From contig DAOUQC010000004.1 in the NCBI GenBank assembly GCA_030625775.1, positions 1-64,000 of the forward strand: a stretch of DNA of 64,000 bases, given 5' to 3'. Below, piece after piece: positions 17,343 through 26,836 of this stretch. Below the pieces are notes generated by a model, which made no database searches, was not told where the DNA came from, and saw only the letters and a list, made by a program, of their open reading frames with translations. Position numbers and translations under genes: made by a program. Each line of letters opens with the position of its first letter. Within the stretch, counting starts at the first letter, position 1. Source of the DNA: Verrucomicrobiota bacterium. Its GTDB lineage: Bacteria; Verrucomicrobiota; Verrucomicrobiia; Verrucomicrobiales; DEV007.

Positions 17343-17987
17343 CTATAGGCATTCTTCAGGGGGGCAACCATGCCCCCTCCCCGTCTTTTCCATTCCCACG
17401 CTTTTGCCTTCCTTGCCGACATGTTGCATCAACTGTGGAAAAAACTCGGCAAAATCTGCTTCAAGGTTCTTATGCTGCTCTTTCAAAGAAGGCATGAAAT
17501 CCACCAGACGCCCAGCCTGCAGGGCCCGGTCGGAAAGTCTTGAATCAATCCGCCCGTAAGCCCACTCCACTTCGCCCAAATCACCGTAGCGTGCAAGCCG
17601 GTCACTCTTCACCATGCTCTGCACAAACTCGCTGGCCATCTCCGGAAACTGCTCACTCGCCCGTAACGCCTGCTTATAAAAGTTATCCAGAAACTCACGC
17701 ATGGGAACTTCTTCATAGGTCTGCCAATTCAGGGTCAGCAAATGATCATAAAATACGTCTACAACTATTCCTCGCAGGCGGGGATTGCCTTCCAATCTGG
17801 ATTTGCTTCGATCAACAATCGCATTTCTGTCAGTATAAAAATCAATTTCATGGTGACAGTTGATCCCGGATATGAAATCACCACTCATGCCCGGCCATCG
17901 CTGGCCTTTCAAAGCATCCGTCATCACGTTTCCCAGGCGAAACTCTGTGTTCGGTTCCGAAAGATACAAATGTGCCAGCCAGTTCAT
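17343..17987 (-). CDS. acpH: Acyl carrier protein phosphodiesterase family (DUF479)
   Basis: A 214-residue member of the AcpH/DUF479 family, which removes the phosphopantetheine group from acyl carrier protein in E. coli. The N terminus MNWLAHLYLS and the following RLGNVMTDALKG, GINCHHEIDFYTD and FYDHLLTLNW segments are typical and carry the HD-type His/Asp residues. It is longer than usual at the C terminus, with a Gly/Lys-rich tail. Its stop codon is 1 bp from the convergent CusF-SCO gene. The precise in vivo role in this lineage is not certain. Confidence 0.9.
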   Translation of the reverse strand: MNWLAHLYLSEPNTEFRLGNVMTDALKGQRWPGMSGDFISGINCHHEIDFYTDRNAIVDRSKSRLEGNPRLRGIVVDVFYDHLLTLNWQTYEEVPMREFLDNFYKQALRASEQFPEMASEFVQSMVKSDRLARYGDLGEVEWAYGRIDSRLSDRALQAGRLVDFMPSLKEQHKNLEADFAEFFPQLMQHVGKEGKSVGMEKTGRGHGCPPEECL

Positions 17988-18005
17988 CGTGTGCCTATGC
18001 TTTCT

Positions 18006-19259
18006 CTATTTTTTGCCGTACAATATCGGCGTAATTTTTTTGACAATCGCATTGGCTGGTTCCTCACCATTGATCCCCCCTTGCACATTTGCCAGAACGA
18101 TCACGGTCACATCGTTTTCCGGATCATAACCCATGAACGACTGAAATCCCGGCAACGACCCATCGTGTCCAATCAATGGCCCGAATTTTGCCAGGGCCAA
18201 GCCATAACTGGCGCCGGCAGGAGTGCTCGGATCCGTCGCCTTAAGACTGGCGAGCCGCTTAGCCTGCATTTCGTCAGACAAAAGTCCGCCACCCACCAAC
18301 ACCTTTACGTAGTTTGCCAAATCTTTAGCAGTTGAAATTCCGGCTCCAGCTGTCCAACCCCACGACGGATTCGCGTCAGTGACATCATTGGGCATCAATT
18401 TTTTCGCCCTCGCCGCAGCCTGGTCGCTCGGCGAAAGCGCAAAACCCTCCAGGGTCGAAACATTGCTTCCATACAAATAGCCTCGTGCATGAGGTTCCGG
18501 CATGCTTACATCTTTCGGATCAGGTATCAGGGAATGCTTCAAGCCCAGCTTCGCAAAAATCTGCTCTTTAAAAACATCATTTACTTTTTTTCCTGTGATT
18601 TTCTCAATGATCAATCCCGCCAGTACCGTATTGGTATTCGAATAATGAAAACCTTTCCCCGGCCCAAAATACGGCTCATTGTCGAAGGCCATTTTCAGCA
18701 ATTCCTGTGGACTCCACACCTTGTCGGGCTGTTCATCAAGGATTCGGTTGAACTCTTCCAGTTCGCTGTAATTGAACAGACCACTGCGCATGGTCAACAA
18801 TTGAGCGATGGAAATGTTCTCGCCGTTCGGAACGTGATTGATGTATTTTGCCACGGAATCATCCAAAGAAATCCGCCCTTCATCTACAAGCTGCAATAGG
18901 GCGGTGCCCGTCCAAGTCTTGGTATTGGAGCCGATCCTGAAATGATCTTCTGTAGTCAGAGCTTCGCTATTTTTGCTATCACGATAGCCGAAAGCTTTCG
19001 CCCATTCCTGGTCGCCCTTTCGAATCAAAATTACAACCCCAGGGGTCAGGGTCTCATCCATAACCTCACTAACCGTGGCCGCAAATAACACGCTCTTGCT
19101 CGGGCCACTATCACCTATTGAGAAATCCGCTGAAACGCCCTTGTCCTTCTGGCTATCGCAGCCTGTCATCAAAGAACTATAAAAAAGTATCCCCGCACCA
19201 CTAATCAACCCAGCTCTGTATTTATTGATTTTGAAATTTAAAATCATAATCATAGTCAT
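18006..19259 (-). CDS. Serine beta-lactamase-like hydrolase lipoprotein
   Basis: A 417-residue class C beta-lactamase/D-Ala-D-Ala carboxypeptidase family protein. The N terminus is a lipoprotein-type signal with SLMTGC. The nucleophile motif SxxK is seen as SNTK in FRIGSNTKTWTG, the YxN-type motif as YSN in GKGFHYSNTNTV, and the third motif as HDG in LIGHDGSLPGF. Actual substrate may be a peptide or ester rather than a beta-lactam. Several starts are possible: a TTG at 19277 and ATGs at 19259, 19253 and 19247; 19259 was chosen. Ends 18 bp from the AcpH gene on the same strand. Confidence 0.92.
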   Translation of the reverse strand: MTMIMILNFKINKYRAGLISGAGILFYSSLMTGCDSQKDKGVSADFSIGDSGPSKSVLFAATVSEVMDETLTPGVVILIRKGDQEWAKAFGYRDSKNSEALTTEDHFRIGSNTKTWTGTALLQLVDEGRISLDDSVAKYINHVPNGENISIAQLLTMRSGLFNYSELEEFNRILDEQPDKVWSPQELLKMAFDNEPYFGPGKGFHYSNTNTVLAGLIIEKITGKKVNDVFKEQIFAKLGLKHSLIPDPKDVSMPEPHARGYLYGSNVSTLEGFALSPSDQAAARAKKLMPNDVTDANPSWGWTAGAGISTAKDLANYVKVLVGGGLLSDEMQAKRLASLKATDPSTPAGASYGLALAKFGPLIGHDGSLPGFQSFMGYDPENDVTVIVLANVQGGINGEEPANAIVKKITPILYGKK

Positions 19260-19291
19260 TATATAAATATTCCGCAACCAGCCGAAGCAAT

Positions 19292-21385
19292 TTAAGTCAG
19301 CTGTGTAGGCGGCTCTTCACTTGAGCGGTTCATCATTTCAATCAATTGACGATTTTGTGGGTTTTTCAACTTAGGGTCGTTCTCCAAAATTTTCCCCGCC
19401 AACTCCCGTGCTTCACGCACCAGATCCACATCTGTCACCAGATCCCCCATCTTCAAATCCGGCAAACCGCTCTGGGCCGTGCCCAATACTTCACCGGGTC
19501 CACGTAATTTCAGATCTTCCTCGGCAATGCGGAAACCGTCACGGGTTTCTTCAAGTACCTTCAACTTGTCCGCTGACTCCTTTGCTTTTTTTAGGTCTAC
19601 CATCAGAATACAATAACTCTTATGCTTACCACGACCGATACGGCCACGCAACTGATGCAGTTGTGCCAAACCAAATCGTTCGGCATTGAATACCAACATC
19701 ATATTGGCATTCGGCACATCGACCCCGACTTCAATAACCGTGGTGGATATCAAAACCTGAATCTCCCCTGAACGGAAGTCCCCCATGATTTGTTTTTTTT
19801 CCTCACCACTCAAGCGACCGTGCAACAAACCACAACGAAAGCCCTTGAAGCATTTTTCCCATTTTTCGAACTCGACCGTAGCGGCCAGGGATTTCAGCTT
19901 GTCCGATTCTTCTATCAGCGGATAAACAATGTAAACCTGTCGCCCCTTCTCCAGATGCTCACGAACAAAATCCGCCGCTTCCCTTGTCTTTTTCAGGTCA
20001 CGCACCCCCGTAACGATTGAACCCCGGCCAGCTGGCATTTCATCCACTACGGAAACATCGAGGTCACCATAAACCGTCAACGTCAGGGTCCTCGGAATCG
20101 GAGTGGCGGTCATCACCAACACATCCGGCATCTCACCCTGCTGAATCAGTTTTCCCCGCTGAGCCACACCAAATTTGTGCTGCTCATCAATCACCGCCAG
20201 ACCCAGATTGGTTAGTTCCGATTGGTTCGAAATCAATGCATGAGTACCAATCAAAATCTGTGCTTCCCCGCCACCACTCATCAAAGGCAAAAAACCATCT
20301 TCCTTACGTGCCGCTGTGCGCAAGCCCACCCGTATTCCCAAAGGTTCCAACCACTGCTGCAAAACCAGATAGTGTTGCTCCGCCAAAATTTGCGTAGGTG
20401 CCATCAAGGCCGCCTGGTAACCGTCTTCGACCACCAGCAACATCGCTGCAACCGCCACCAGGGTCTTTCCAGATCCCACGTCTCCCTGCAACAAACGGTT
20501 CATCGGACTCCCGGAGGCCAAATCGGCACGAATTTCAGCAATCGACCGTTGCTGGGCTCCCGTTGCTTCAAAGGGCAGCGCCTGGAGAAATTTCTCCAGC
20601 AAATCACCCGAACCACAATGAACCTTGCCACCACGGCCCTCATAATCCCGTCTCTGCTTCAATACTTTTAATTGCAAGGCAGTGAACTCCTCCAAAGCCA
20701 GATAACGCCGGGCCGCCTTTAGCTCCTCCATGTTGTCCGGGAAATGTGCCGTGCGAATGGCACGTGCCCGGCACCAGCCCTGCACTGTGCTTTGTGGCAA
20801 TCGATCTGTTAACGTTTCATCAAACAGTAACTCGAGAATTTGAAAAACACTGGCCCGCAGTACCAACTGACTGATGCCCGAACTCAGGGGGTAGATCGGG
20901 GTGATCCTTTCAACATGCGGTGAAGACAGTTCATCACCAAAATCATCGTCGATAATCTCATACTCCGGGTGATCCATCACCAGACGGCGACCGCTGAGCT
21001 TTGGTTTTCCGTATAATACAACCACCTGATCCGCTGCAAAAACCCTGCTCATGAAAGGCATATTGAACCAACGGCAGGTGATTACAGCCGTTAGGGCAGC
21101 ATCCAGATCTTCCACTCGCATTTCAAAAAACCGGCGGCGCCCGGCAAAACGGGTAGAGGTATCCGTCACAGTCCCCCTGAGACAAACATTCTCACTGCCC
21201 GGCTGGTTCGGGAAACCATCGAAGCGTGTGCGATCTTCGTAGCGGCGAGGGAAATGACTGATCAAATCACCTACAGTTTTGATCGCCAGATTCTCAAGCG
21301 CATTCAAAGATTTACGTTCCAGGCCCGGCAAATGCAAATCCTGCAAAGGTGTGGTTAATTGCAGAGCATCACTTGCTTCCTCCAT
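19292..21385 (-). CDS. recG: ATP-dependent DNA helicase RecG
   Basis: Branch-migration helicase acting on stalled replication forks; 697 residues, normal family length. The N-terminal wedge/OB domain is seen in LCLRGTVTD-like strands, the Walker A in GDVGSGKTLVA, DEQH in AVIDEQHKFG, the SAT-type motif in VMTATPIPRTL and motif VI in QLRGRIGRG. The C-terminal LRGPGEVLGTAQSG matches RecG. It starts 5 bp after mutS on the same strand, so the two repair genes form an operon. Confidence 0.97.
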   Translation of the reverse strand: MEEASDALQLTTPLQDLHLPGLERKSLNALENLAIKTVGDLISHFPRRYEDRTRFDGFPNQPGSENVCLRGTVTDTSTRFAGRRRFFEMRVEDLDAALTAVITCRWFNMPFMSRVFAADQVVVLYGKPKLSGRRLVMDHPEYEIIDDDFGDELSSPHVERITPIYPLSSGISQLVLRASVFQILELLFDETLTDRLPQSTVQGWCRARAIRTAHFPDNMEELKAARRYLALEEFTALQLKVLKQRRDYEGRGGKVHCGSGDLLEKFLQALPFEATGAQQRSIAEIRADLASGSPMNRLLQGDVGSGKTLVAVAAMLLVVEDGYQAALMAPTQILAEQHYLVLQQWLEPLGIRVGLRTAARKEDGFLPLMSGGGEAQILIGTHALISNQSELTNLGLAVIDEQHKFGVAQRGKLIQQGEMPDVLVMTATPIPRTLTLTVYGDLDVSVVDEMPAGRGSIVTGVRDLKKTREAADFVREHLEKGRQVYIVYPLIEESDKLKSLAATVEFEKWEKCFKGFRCGLLHGRLSGEEKKQIMGDFRSGEIQVLISTTVIEVGVDVPNANMMLVFNAERFGLAQLHQLRGRIGRGKHKSYCILMVDLKKAKESADKLKVLEETRDGFRIAEEDLKLRGPGEVLGTAQSGLPDLKMGDLVTDVDLVREARELAGKILENDPKLKNPQNRQLIEMMNRSSEEPPTQLT

Positions 21386-21390
21386 ACCTT

Positions 21391-23946
21391 TTACGAAAAT
21401 AAAGACAACTGGGGCTCATCTTCAGCCCCGTTGGCATCGCCCTCTTTCACCCGGGCATTTTTATTCGCACCCTTTTTCCGCTTGGCTCTTTTTTTCTTCG
21501 CAGGTGCGATTTTCCCCGCCTGGACATGGGTGGGCACATGGTTTTCAGCCTCAAGTTGCTCGAGTATTTCCCGTGCCCGGCCAATGATCTCCGGAGGCAA
21601 ACCCGCCAGACGGGCGACTTGGATGCCGTAACTTTTGTCCGCACTGCCCGGCACGATTTTGCGCAGGAAAATAATCTGGTCATTCCACTCCCTCACCGCC
21701 ACATTGTAGTTCTGAACCCCTTCCCTACTTTGTGAAAGCTCTGTCATCTCATGATAATGGGTAGCAAATAAAGTTCGTGCGCCAATGGCATCATGCAGAT
21801 GTTCGGCCACGCTCCAGGCAATCGACAGGCCGTCAAAGGTCGCCGTACCACGCCCGATCTCATCCAGGATGACCAAGCTTTTTTCTGTTGCCGTATTCAC
21901 GATGACTGCGGTTTCGGTCATTTCAACCATGAAGGTCGATTGCCCCTTCGCCAGATCATCGCTGGCACCCACCCTGGTGTAAATACGATCCACCAAGCCT
22001 ATTTCCGCGCTTTCCGCAGGAACATAACTCCCAATCTGGGCCATAAGTGTGATCAGCGCAACCTGACGGATATAGGTGGACTTGCCCGCCATGTTCGGGC
22101 CGGTGAGCAGTATCAGTCGGTTTTGCTCCGGTTCCATCGCTGTGTCATTGGGGACGAATTTTTCCTCGGCGATATTTTGATCCAGCACCGGATGTCGACC
22201 CTCTTTGATATAGAGGTTACGGGATTTGTTTAACAGTGGACGACAATAGTTGTAGAGCTGGGCAGTTTCTGCCAGACCCGCCAGGGTATCGACTTCTGCC
22301 AGGGCCGATGCGGTATCCTGGATTTCCTCCAAATGCTCGAGCACCGTTTCTCTCAGGTTGAGAAATTCTTCATACTCCAAGGTTCGTAACCTCTCGTCCG
22401 CACCGAGAATTTTATTCTCCACTTCTTTCAGTTCCGGTGTGATAAAACGCTCGGCATTTGCCATCGTCTGTTTGCGAATGTAATCCTCCGGAACCGAGTC
22501 GAGATTCGATTTTGTGATTTCGATGAAATACCCGAACACCGCATTGAACTTCACCTTCAATGATTTGACCCCTGTGCGCACAATTTCGTCTTGCTGCAGT
22601 TTTGCCACCCACTGCTTGCCCTCGGTGGCTGCTGCGCGGATTTCATCTATCGCCTCACTGTAACCATCCCGAAAAATTCCTCCCTCTTTCAATGCGGGGG
22701 GAGGCTCCTCAACAATCGCTTTGTCCAGCAAGTCCACCAGATCACCGAAATCACGCAAGCGGGCACGAAGCCGGCCACCAAGACCGGGATCCTCCTCGTT
22801 TTCAAGCGCAGTCAGGTGGCTCTTCACATCGGGAATTTTCGCCAGAGACACCGCCAAAGCCTTGAGGTCCCGCGCGTTGCCCGAGCCCTGGCTCAAACGA
22901 CTGATCGTGCGCTCGATATCCCTGACCTCCTTCAAGGCATCCTGGATCTGACTAAGCAGGAAGGGTTGCTCCAGAAAACAGGCAATCAAATCCTGTCTCG
23001 CCAAAAGTTTTTCGTGATCACGCAAAGGGTGCAATACCCAGTCCCGTAATTTGCGTGCGCCCATCGGAGTCGAAGTGCGGTCAAGTGCCCCCAGCAAAGA
23101 ATGTTTCTGTCCACCTGACGCGCTGTTGATGAGATCCAGATTACGCTGGCTCGATGCATCGATGAGAACAAAACTTTCACAATCACAAACCTGTAGGCGC
23201 CTGATGTGATCCACCTTGCGCCGCATCTGTGTCTGCAAGTAGTGCAAAACCGCACCCGCCGCCCCAACCGCAGCACTCAATGCCGCACAACCAAAACCAT
23301 CGAGCGATTGTACTTTGAAATGATCCTTTAATAAAAACTCAGCCTGATCTGGTAAAAAAGCATAGGCGTCATAATCAATCGCTTGAGTCAGGTTATCAAA
23401 ATCCTCCGCCTGCTCATCACTGAAGAGCAACTCAGCTGGCCGAATGCGTGCCAATTCGTCCACCAACCCCTCGCGTTGGGAAAATTCCATCAATCTGAAA
23501 TCCCCGGTGCTGAGATCCACAAAAGCCAGACCCCAACGCCCCGATACCCGGCAAGCAGCGGCCAAATAGTTCGACTGGGTTGATTCCAGAAGATTGAAGT
23601 CATCGATCGTACCCGCACTGATAATCTGTGCGATTTCCCGCTGAACGATTTTACCCGGCTGCGGCTCGCTGGTTTGCTCGGCAATCGCTACCCGGCGACC
23701 CGCTTTAACGAGTTTGGCGATATAACCCTGTGCTGCGTGATGCGGTACGCCACACATGGGAATGGTATTCCGCCGGGTCAGGGCCACTCCCAGTATCGGT
23801 GCCGCCTGCACGGCATCATCGAAAAACATTTCGTAAAAATCCCCCAGACGATAGAGAAGCAATACGTCCTTGGGCAGACCACTGCGCATCGAGTGATACT
23901 GCTGCATCATCGGTGTCATTCCCTTCTCTTTCGACTTCCCTGCCAT
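21391..23946 (-). CDS. mutS: DNA mismatch repair protein MutS
   Basis: Mismatch recognition ATPase of 851 residues. The mismatch-binding motif is present as GDFYEMFFDDA near residue 32, the Walker A as LLTGPNMAGKST, the Walker B as SLVILDEIGRGT, and the ATPase dimer motif as STFMVEM. The tail is strongly basic (KKKRAKRKKGANK), then acidic, and ends in QLSLFS, which matches the sliding-clamp binding pentapeptide QL(S/D)LF, so an interaction with the replication clamp is predicted. recG follows 5 bp downstream. trpS is divergent, 99 bp away. Confidence 0.98.
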   Translation of the reverse strand: MAGKSKEKGMTPMMQQYHSMRSGLPKDVLLLYRLGDFYEMFFDDAVQAAPILGVALTRRNTIPMCGVPHHAAQGYIAKLVKAGRRVAIAEQTSEPQPGKIVQREIAQIISAGTIDDFNLLESTQSNYLAAACRVSGRWGLAFVDLSTGDFRLMEFSQREGLVDELARIRPAELLFSDEQAEDFDNLTQAIDYDAYAFLPDQAEFLLKDHFKVQSLDGFGCAALSAAVGAAGAVLHYLQTQMRRKVDHIRRLQVCDCESFVLIDASSQRNLDLINSASGGQKHSLLGALDRTSTPMGARKLRDWVLHPLRDHEKLLARQDLIACFLEQPFLLSQIQDALKEVRDIERTISRLSQGSGNARDLKALAVSLAKIPDVKSHLTALENEEDPGLGGRLRARLRDFGDLVDLLDKAIVEEPPPALKEGGIFRDGYSEAIDEIRAAATEGKQWVAKLQQDEIVRTGVKSLKVKFNAVFGYFIEITKSNLDSVPEDYIRKQTMANAERFITPELKEVENKILGADERLRTLEYEEFLNLRETVLEHLEEIQDTASALAEVDTLAGLAETAQLYNYCRPLLNKSRNLYIKEGRHPVLDQNIAEEKFVPNDTAMEPEQNRLILLTGPNMAGKSTYIRQVALITLMAQIGSYVPAESAEIGLVDRIYTRVGASDDLAKGQSTFMVEMTETAVIVNTATEKSLVILDEIGRGTATFDGLSIAWSVAEHLHDAIGARTLFATHYHEMTELSQSREGVQNYNVAVREWNDQIIFLRKIVPGSADKSYGIQVARLAGLPPEIIGRAREILEQLEAENHVPTHVQAGKIAPAKKKRAKRKKGANKNARVKEGDANGAEDEPQLSLFS

Positions 23947-24045
23947 GCTGTGAGATTAGACCGCCCGACAAAATCCTGCAAGGAATCACTTTGCTGCAGG
24001 AAGTGCCCCTTGACATCCGGCCTGCTGCAAAAGACATTCGCCCTC

Positions 24046-25014
24046 ATGCGCATTTTATCAGGCATACAACCATCAGGTCGCCTACATCTCGGTAATTATT
24101 TCGGAATGATGGAACCGGCCATCCGTCTTCAAGATGAAGGCGAAGCCTATTATTTCATCGCCGACTACCACTCGCTCACTTCGATCCACGATCCCAGCGA
24201 GCTACGTTATAATGTCCGCGATGTGGCTATCGATTTCCTCGCCTGTGGCCTCGATCCTCAAAAGGCGGTTTTTTTCCGTCAATCGGATGTTCCGGAGGTC
24301 ACCGAATTGACCTGGATTCTCAGCTGCCTAACCCCGATGGGCTTGTTGGAGCGTTGTCACTCCTATAAAGACAAAATCGCCCAGGGAATTTCGCCCTCCC
24401 ACGGTTTGTTTGCTTACCCTGTATTGATGGCTGCGGATATTTTGATTTATAATAGCGATCTGGTGCCTGTCGGTAAAGACCAGAAACAACATATCGAAGT
24501 CACCCGTGACATCGCCCAGAAATTCAATGATCGTTATGGCGAAGGTGAAGCCCTTCTGACAATTCCCGAGCCACGTATCCGCGAGGATTCAGCTGCCGTA
24601 CCCGGCCTTGATGGGCGCAAAATGAGCAAAAGCTACGACAATACCATCGCGCTTTTTGAGGATGAGAAAGCCTTGAAGAAAAAAGTCATGCGTATCACCA
24701 CCGATTCAACCCCGGTGGAAGATCCAAAAAATCCAGACGACTCCTATATCGTCATGCTCTACAAATTAGTCGCGACACCCAATGAGGTGGAAGAAATGGA
24801 AATTGCCTTCCGTCGCGGCGGACAGGGTTACGGACACTTCAAAAAGCTGCTACTTGAAAAATTGCTTGAGTATTTTGCCCCCATGCGTGCCAAACGTGCC
24901 GAACTGGAACAAAATAATGCTTACGTCGAAGATGTGCTCCAGAATGGCGCCGAGCAAGCCCGGGCGGTAGCACAGAAAACATTGCTGCGGGTAAGGAAAG
25001 CCGTTGGACTTTAG
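24046..25014 (+). CDS. trpS: Tryptophanyl-tRNA synthetase
   Basis: Charges tRNA-Trp; class I synthetase of 322 residues. The signature motifs are SGIQPSGRLHLGNYFG at the N terminus (HIGH-type region as HLGN) and DGRKMSKSYDNT (KMSKS). The frame is open further upstream, but the ATG at 24046 sits directly before the conserved start. The 99-bp gap to mutS contains a 7-bp inverted repeat (23974-23980 and 23995-24001). No T-box or trp leader was recognised. Confidence 0.97.
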   Translation: MRILSGIQPSGRLHLGNYFGMMEPAIRLQDEGEAYYFIADYHSLTSIHDPSELRYNVRDVAIDFLACGLDPQKAVFFRQSDVPEVTELTWILSCLTPMGLLERCHSYKDKIAQGISPSHGLFAYPVLMAADILIYNSDLVPVGKDQKQHIEVTRDIAQKFNDRYGEGEALLTIPEPRIREDSAAVPGLDGRKMSKSYDNTIALFEDEKALKKKVMRITTDSTPVEDPKNPDDSYIVMLYKLVATPNEVEEMEIAFRRGGQGYGHFKKLLLEKLLEYFAPMRAKRAELEQNNAYVEDVLQNGAEQARAVAQKTLLRVRKAVGL

Positions 25015-25230
25015 AAAAATACGTGCTTTTTTTACCGCGCCCATAAGGAACGACCAGAAATAATCTTACGATTTTTCTTTAGCGTCAGGCCTGACAGGGT
25101 GGCGGCACTGTTTCAAAATATAAACAACTCCGTCGATCTCCGGAGAAGGAGGAAGGAAAAACACACGCCGGCGAACTTAATATTTCGGGCGGCGTTTTAA
25201 CTAAAACAGAGAAGAGAGGTACGTAGATCC

Positions 25231-25479
25231 ATGATTGAATACGAAGAAGATCAAAGACAAGATAATCGCAGACGTGATGATGAGCCCACCCATTCCGAAA
25301 AAATATTTTCGGATCGGAAAATTTTCTTTCTCGACCTGAAAGAAAATGACCGCGGTAGTTTTGTGAAGATCACAGAAGATGTACGCGGTCGCAGAGACAC
25401 CATCATGGTGCCTTGTGAAGTGCTGGAAGACTTCATCAACGCACTGCAGAACATTGCCGATGCAGATCAGCAAGACTGA
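25231..25479 (+). CDS. PUR-alpha-like nucleic-acid-binding protein (DUF3276-type)
   Basis: A short 82-residue protein with a highly charged N terminus (EYEEDQRQDNRRRDDE) and one PUR-type repeat: KIFFLDLKENDRGSFVKI, then ITEDVRGRRDTIMVPC and a helix EDFINALQNIAD. PUR repeats bind single-stranded DNA or RNA, and single-repeat bacterial proteins act as dimers in spirochaetes. Start ATG at 25231. It stands alone between trpS (216 bp upstream) and the minus-strand PIN-TRAM gene. Function here unknown; RNA or ssDNA binding is inferred from the family. Confidence 0.82.
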   Translation: MIEYEEDQRQDNRRRDDEPTHSEKIFSDRKIFFLDLKENDRGSFVKITEDVRGRRDTIMVPCEVLEDFINALQNIADADQQD

Positions 25480-25581
25480 TCCCCGGGCATCCGGTTCCTG
25501 CTGAGGAATCGGAGGACAAGTCAACCCTGCCCCTGATTCCAGGTGGCAGGTTCCCCCAACTGCCGGAAATCTCTCAGATTC

Positions 25582-26601
25582 TCAGGCATTTTCTCTCAAC
25601 TCGGCAAAAATCAGTCGCCCGGCGCTGGTTTGCACGGCACCCGCCACCACCACCCATTGCAAGGAGCCAATCAACTCCACTGCACGGTTGACCACGATCA
25701 TCGTGCCATCGGGCAGATAACCCACGGCCTGATGTTCATCCCTGCCTTCTTTCACCAGATTGAGTTCAACTTCATCACCAGGGGATACCACCGGCCGCAT
25801 CGCCAGGGCAAGCTCACTCAACAGCAGCACCTCGACCTTCTGCAAACGCGCCACTTTGGCCAGGCCCCCATCGTTGGTCAAAAGACGTGCCCCCAGTTTT
25901 TGAGCCAGATCAATCAACTTGGCATCCACTTCATCCTTTCCAGCAACCAGATCATCATTGATGAGCACTTCTAACTCCGGAGCCTCTTGCATCTGACGCA
26001 GACAATCGAGACCCCGCTTGCCGCGACTCCGCTTGGTTTCATCTGCCGAATCGCTCAGGGCCTGCAGTTCATCGAGCACAAACTGGGACACAATCAGCGA
26101 ACCACTTAAAAACCCTGTTGCACATAGTTTCATCAACCGCCCGTCAATGATCACGTTCGTATCAATTAACATCGACTGGTCGTGTACCGAGTCCTGACGA
26201 AAGCGAACGTAAGGGATGATCAAAGAAAACTCATCCCGTTTGGTGCGTAGAGCCAGCATCATGCCCAGGTAACCAAATCCAATAAACAGCGCCAGGCCGA
26301 ATATGTGGCTGCCTATGACATACTTGTCCATCCACGGCCCTTCAAAAACCCCTGTCCAAACTATCAGTTGGGCGCAAACCATGCCAATCAACAACCCGAA
26401 GGTTCCGGCGGAAAATCCCCGGATGGTAAAATTTCGCAGGACAAAATCAATCAACAAAATCGAGAGGCTGAAAATGCCGCCATATATGGCACCCATCCAT
26501 GGCTGGGCCAATTGCTCGTCACTGGTAATTACGATTCCAAGCAGGATGGAAATTACCACAAAAGTACTCCTGATTGCGTTGGTGGTAGAAGAAATTTTCA
26601 T
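25582..26601 (-). CDS. Membrane-anchored PIN-TRAM domain protein (YacL-like)
   Basis: A 339-residue protein with four hydrophobic segments in the first 130 residues, then a PIN nuclease domain (MLIDTNVIIDGRLM with active-site Asp; FVLDELQAL; GKRGLDCLR; DAKLIDLA; LLTNDGGLAKVA) and a C-terminal TRAM RNA-binding domain (GDEVELNLVKEG ... VGYLPDGTMIVVN). This matches the YacL family seen in Firmicutes and other phyla. A membrane-bound RNase role is inferred. The region 26602-26836 upstream holds no gene that I recognise. Confidence 0.92.
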   Translation of the reverse strand: MKISSTTNAIRSTFVVISILLGIVITSDEQLAQPWMGAIYGGIFSLSILLIDFVLRNFTIRGFSAGTFGLLIGMVCAQLIVWTGVFEGPWMDKYVIGSHIFGLALFIGFGYLGMMLALRTKRDEFSLIIPYVRFRQDSVHDQSMLIDTNVIIDGRLMKLCATGFLSGSLIVSQFVLDELQALSDSADETKRSRGKRGLDCLRQMQEAPELEVLINDDLVAGKDEVDAKLIDLAQKLGARLLTNDGGLAKVARLQKVEVLLLSELALAMRPVVSPGDEVELNLVKEGRDEHQAVGYLPDGTMIVVNRAVELIGSLQWVVVAGAVQTSAGRLIFAELRENA

Positions 26602-26836
26602 GCTGGACTGTAAGTTATTTATTTATGCTTCCACAGGTGTTCCCCGCTGGAAAAATGACAGGCCCATTCCCACAGGTACGGTCGAGTTTATTTATTGGTT
26701 TATTATTCTGCGCAAAGCATCTGGACATTCAATTTCCTCACTTGGCAGACCCCATTATATATACTGAGATTACAAAATCCAGCAAATCTGTTCATCAAAA
26801 CCCGCTAAACAGGCTCCTGTCAGGGACTTGCAAAAG

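Noticed and set aside
25084-25095. 12-bp perfect palindrome GTCAGGCCTGAC after trpS.
   Set aside because: Too short and without a loop to call a terminator, and no regulator is suggested.
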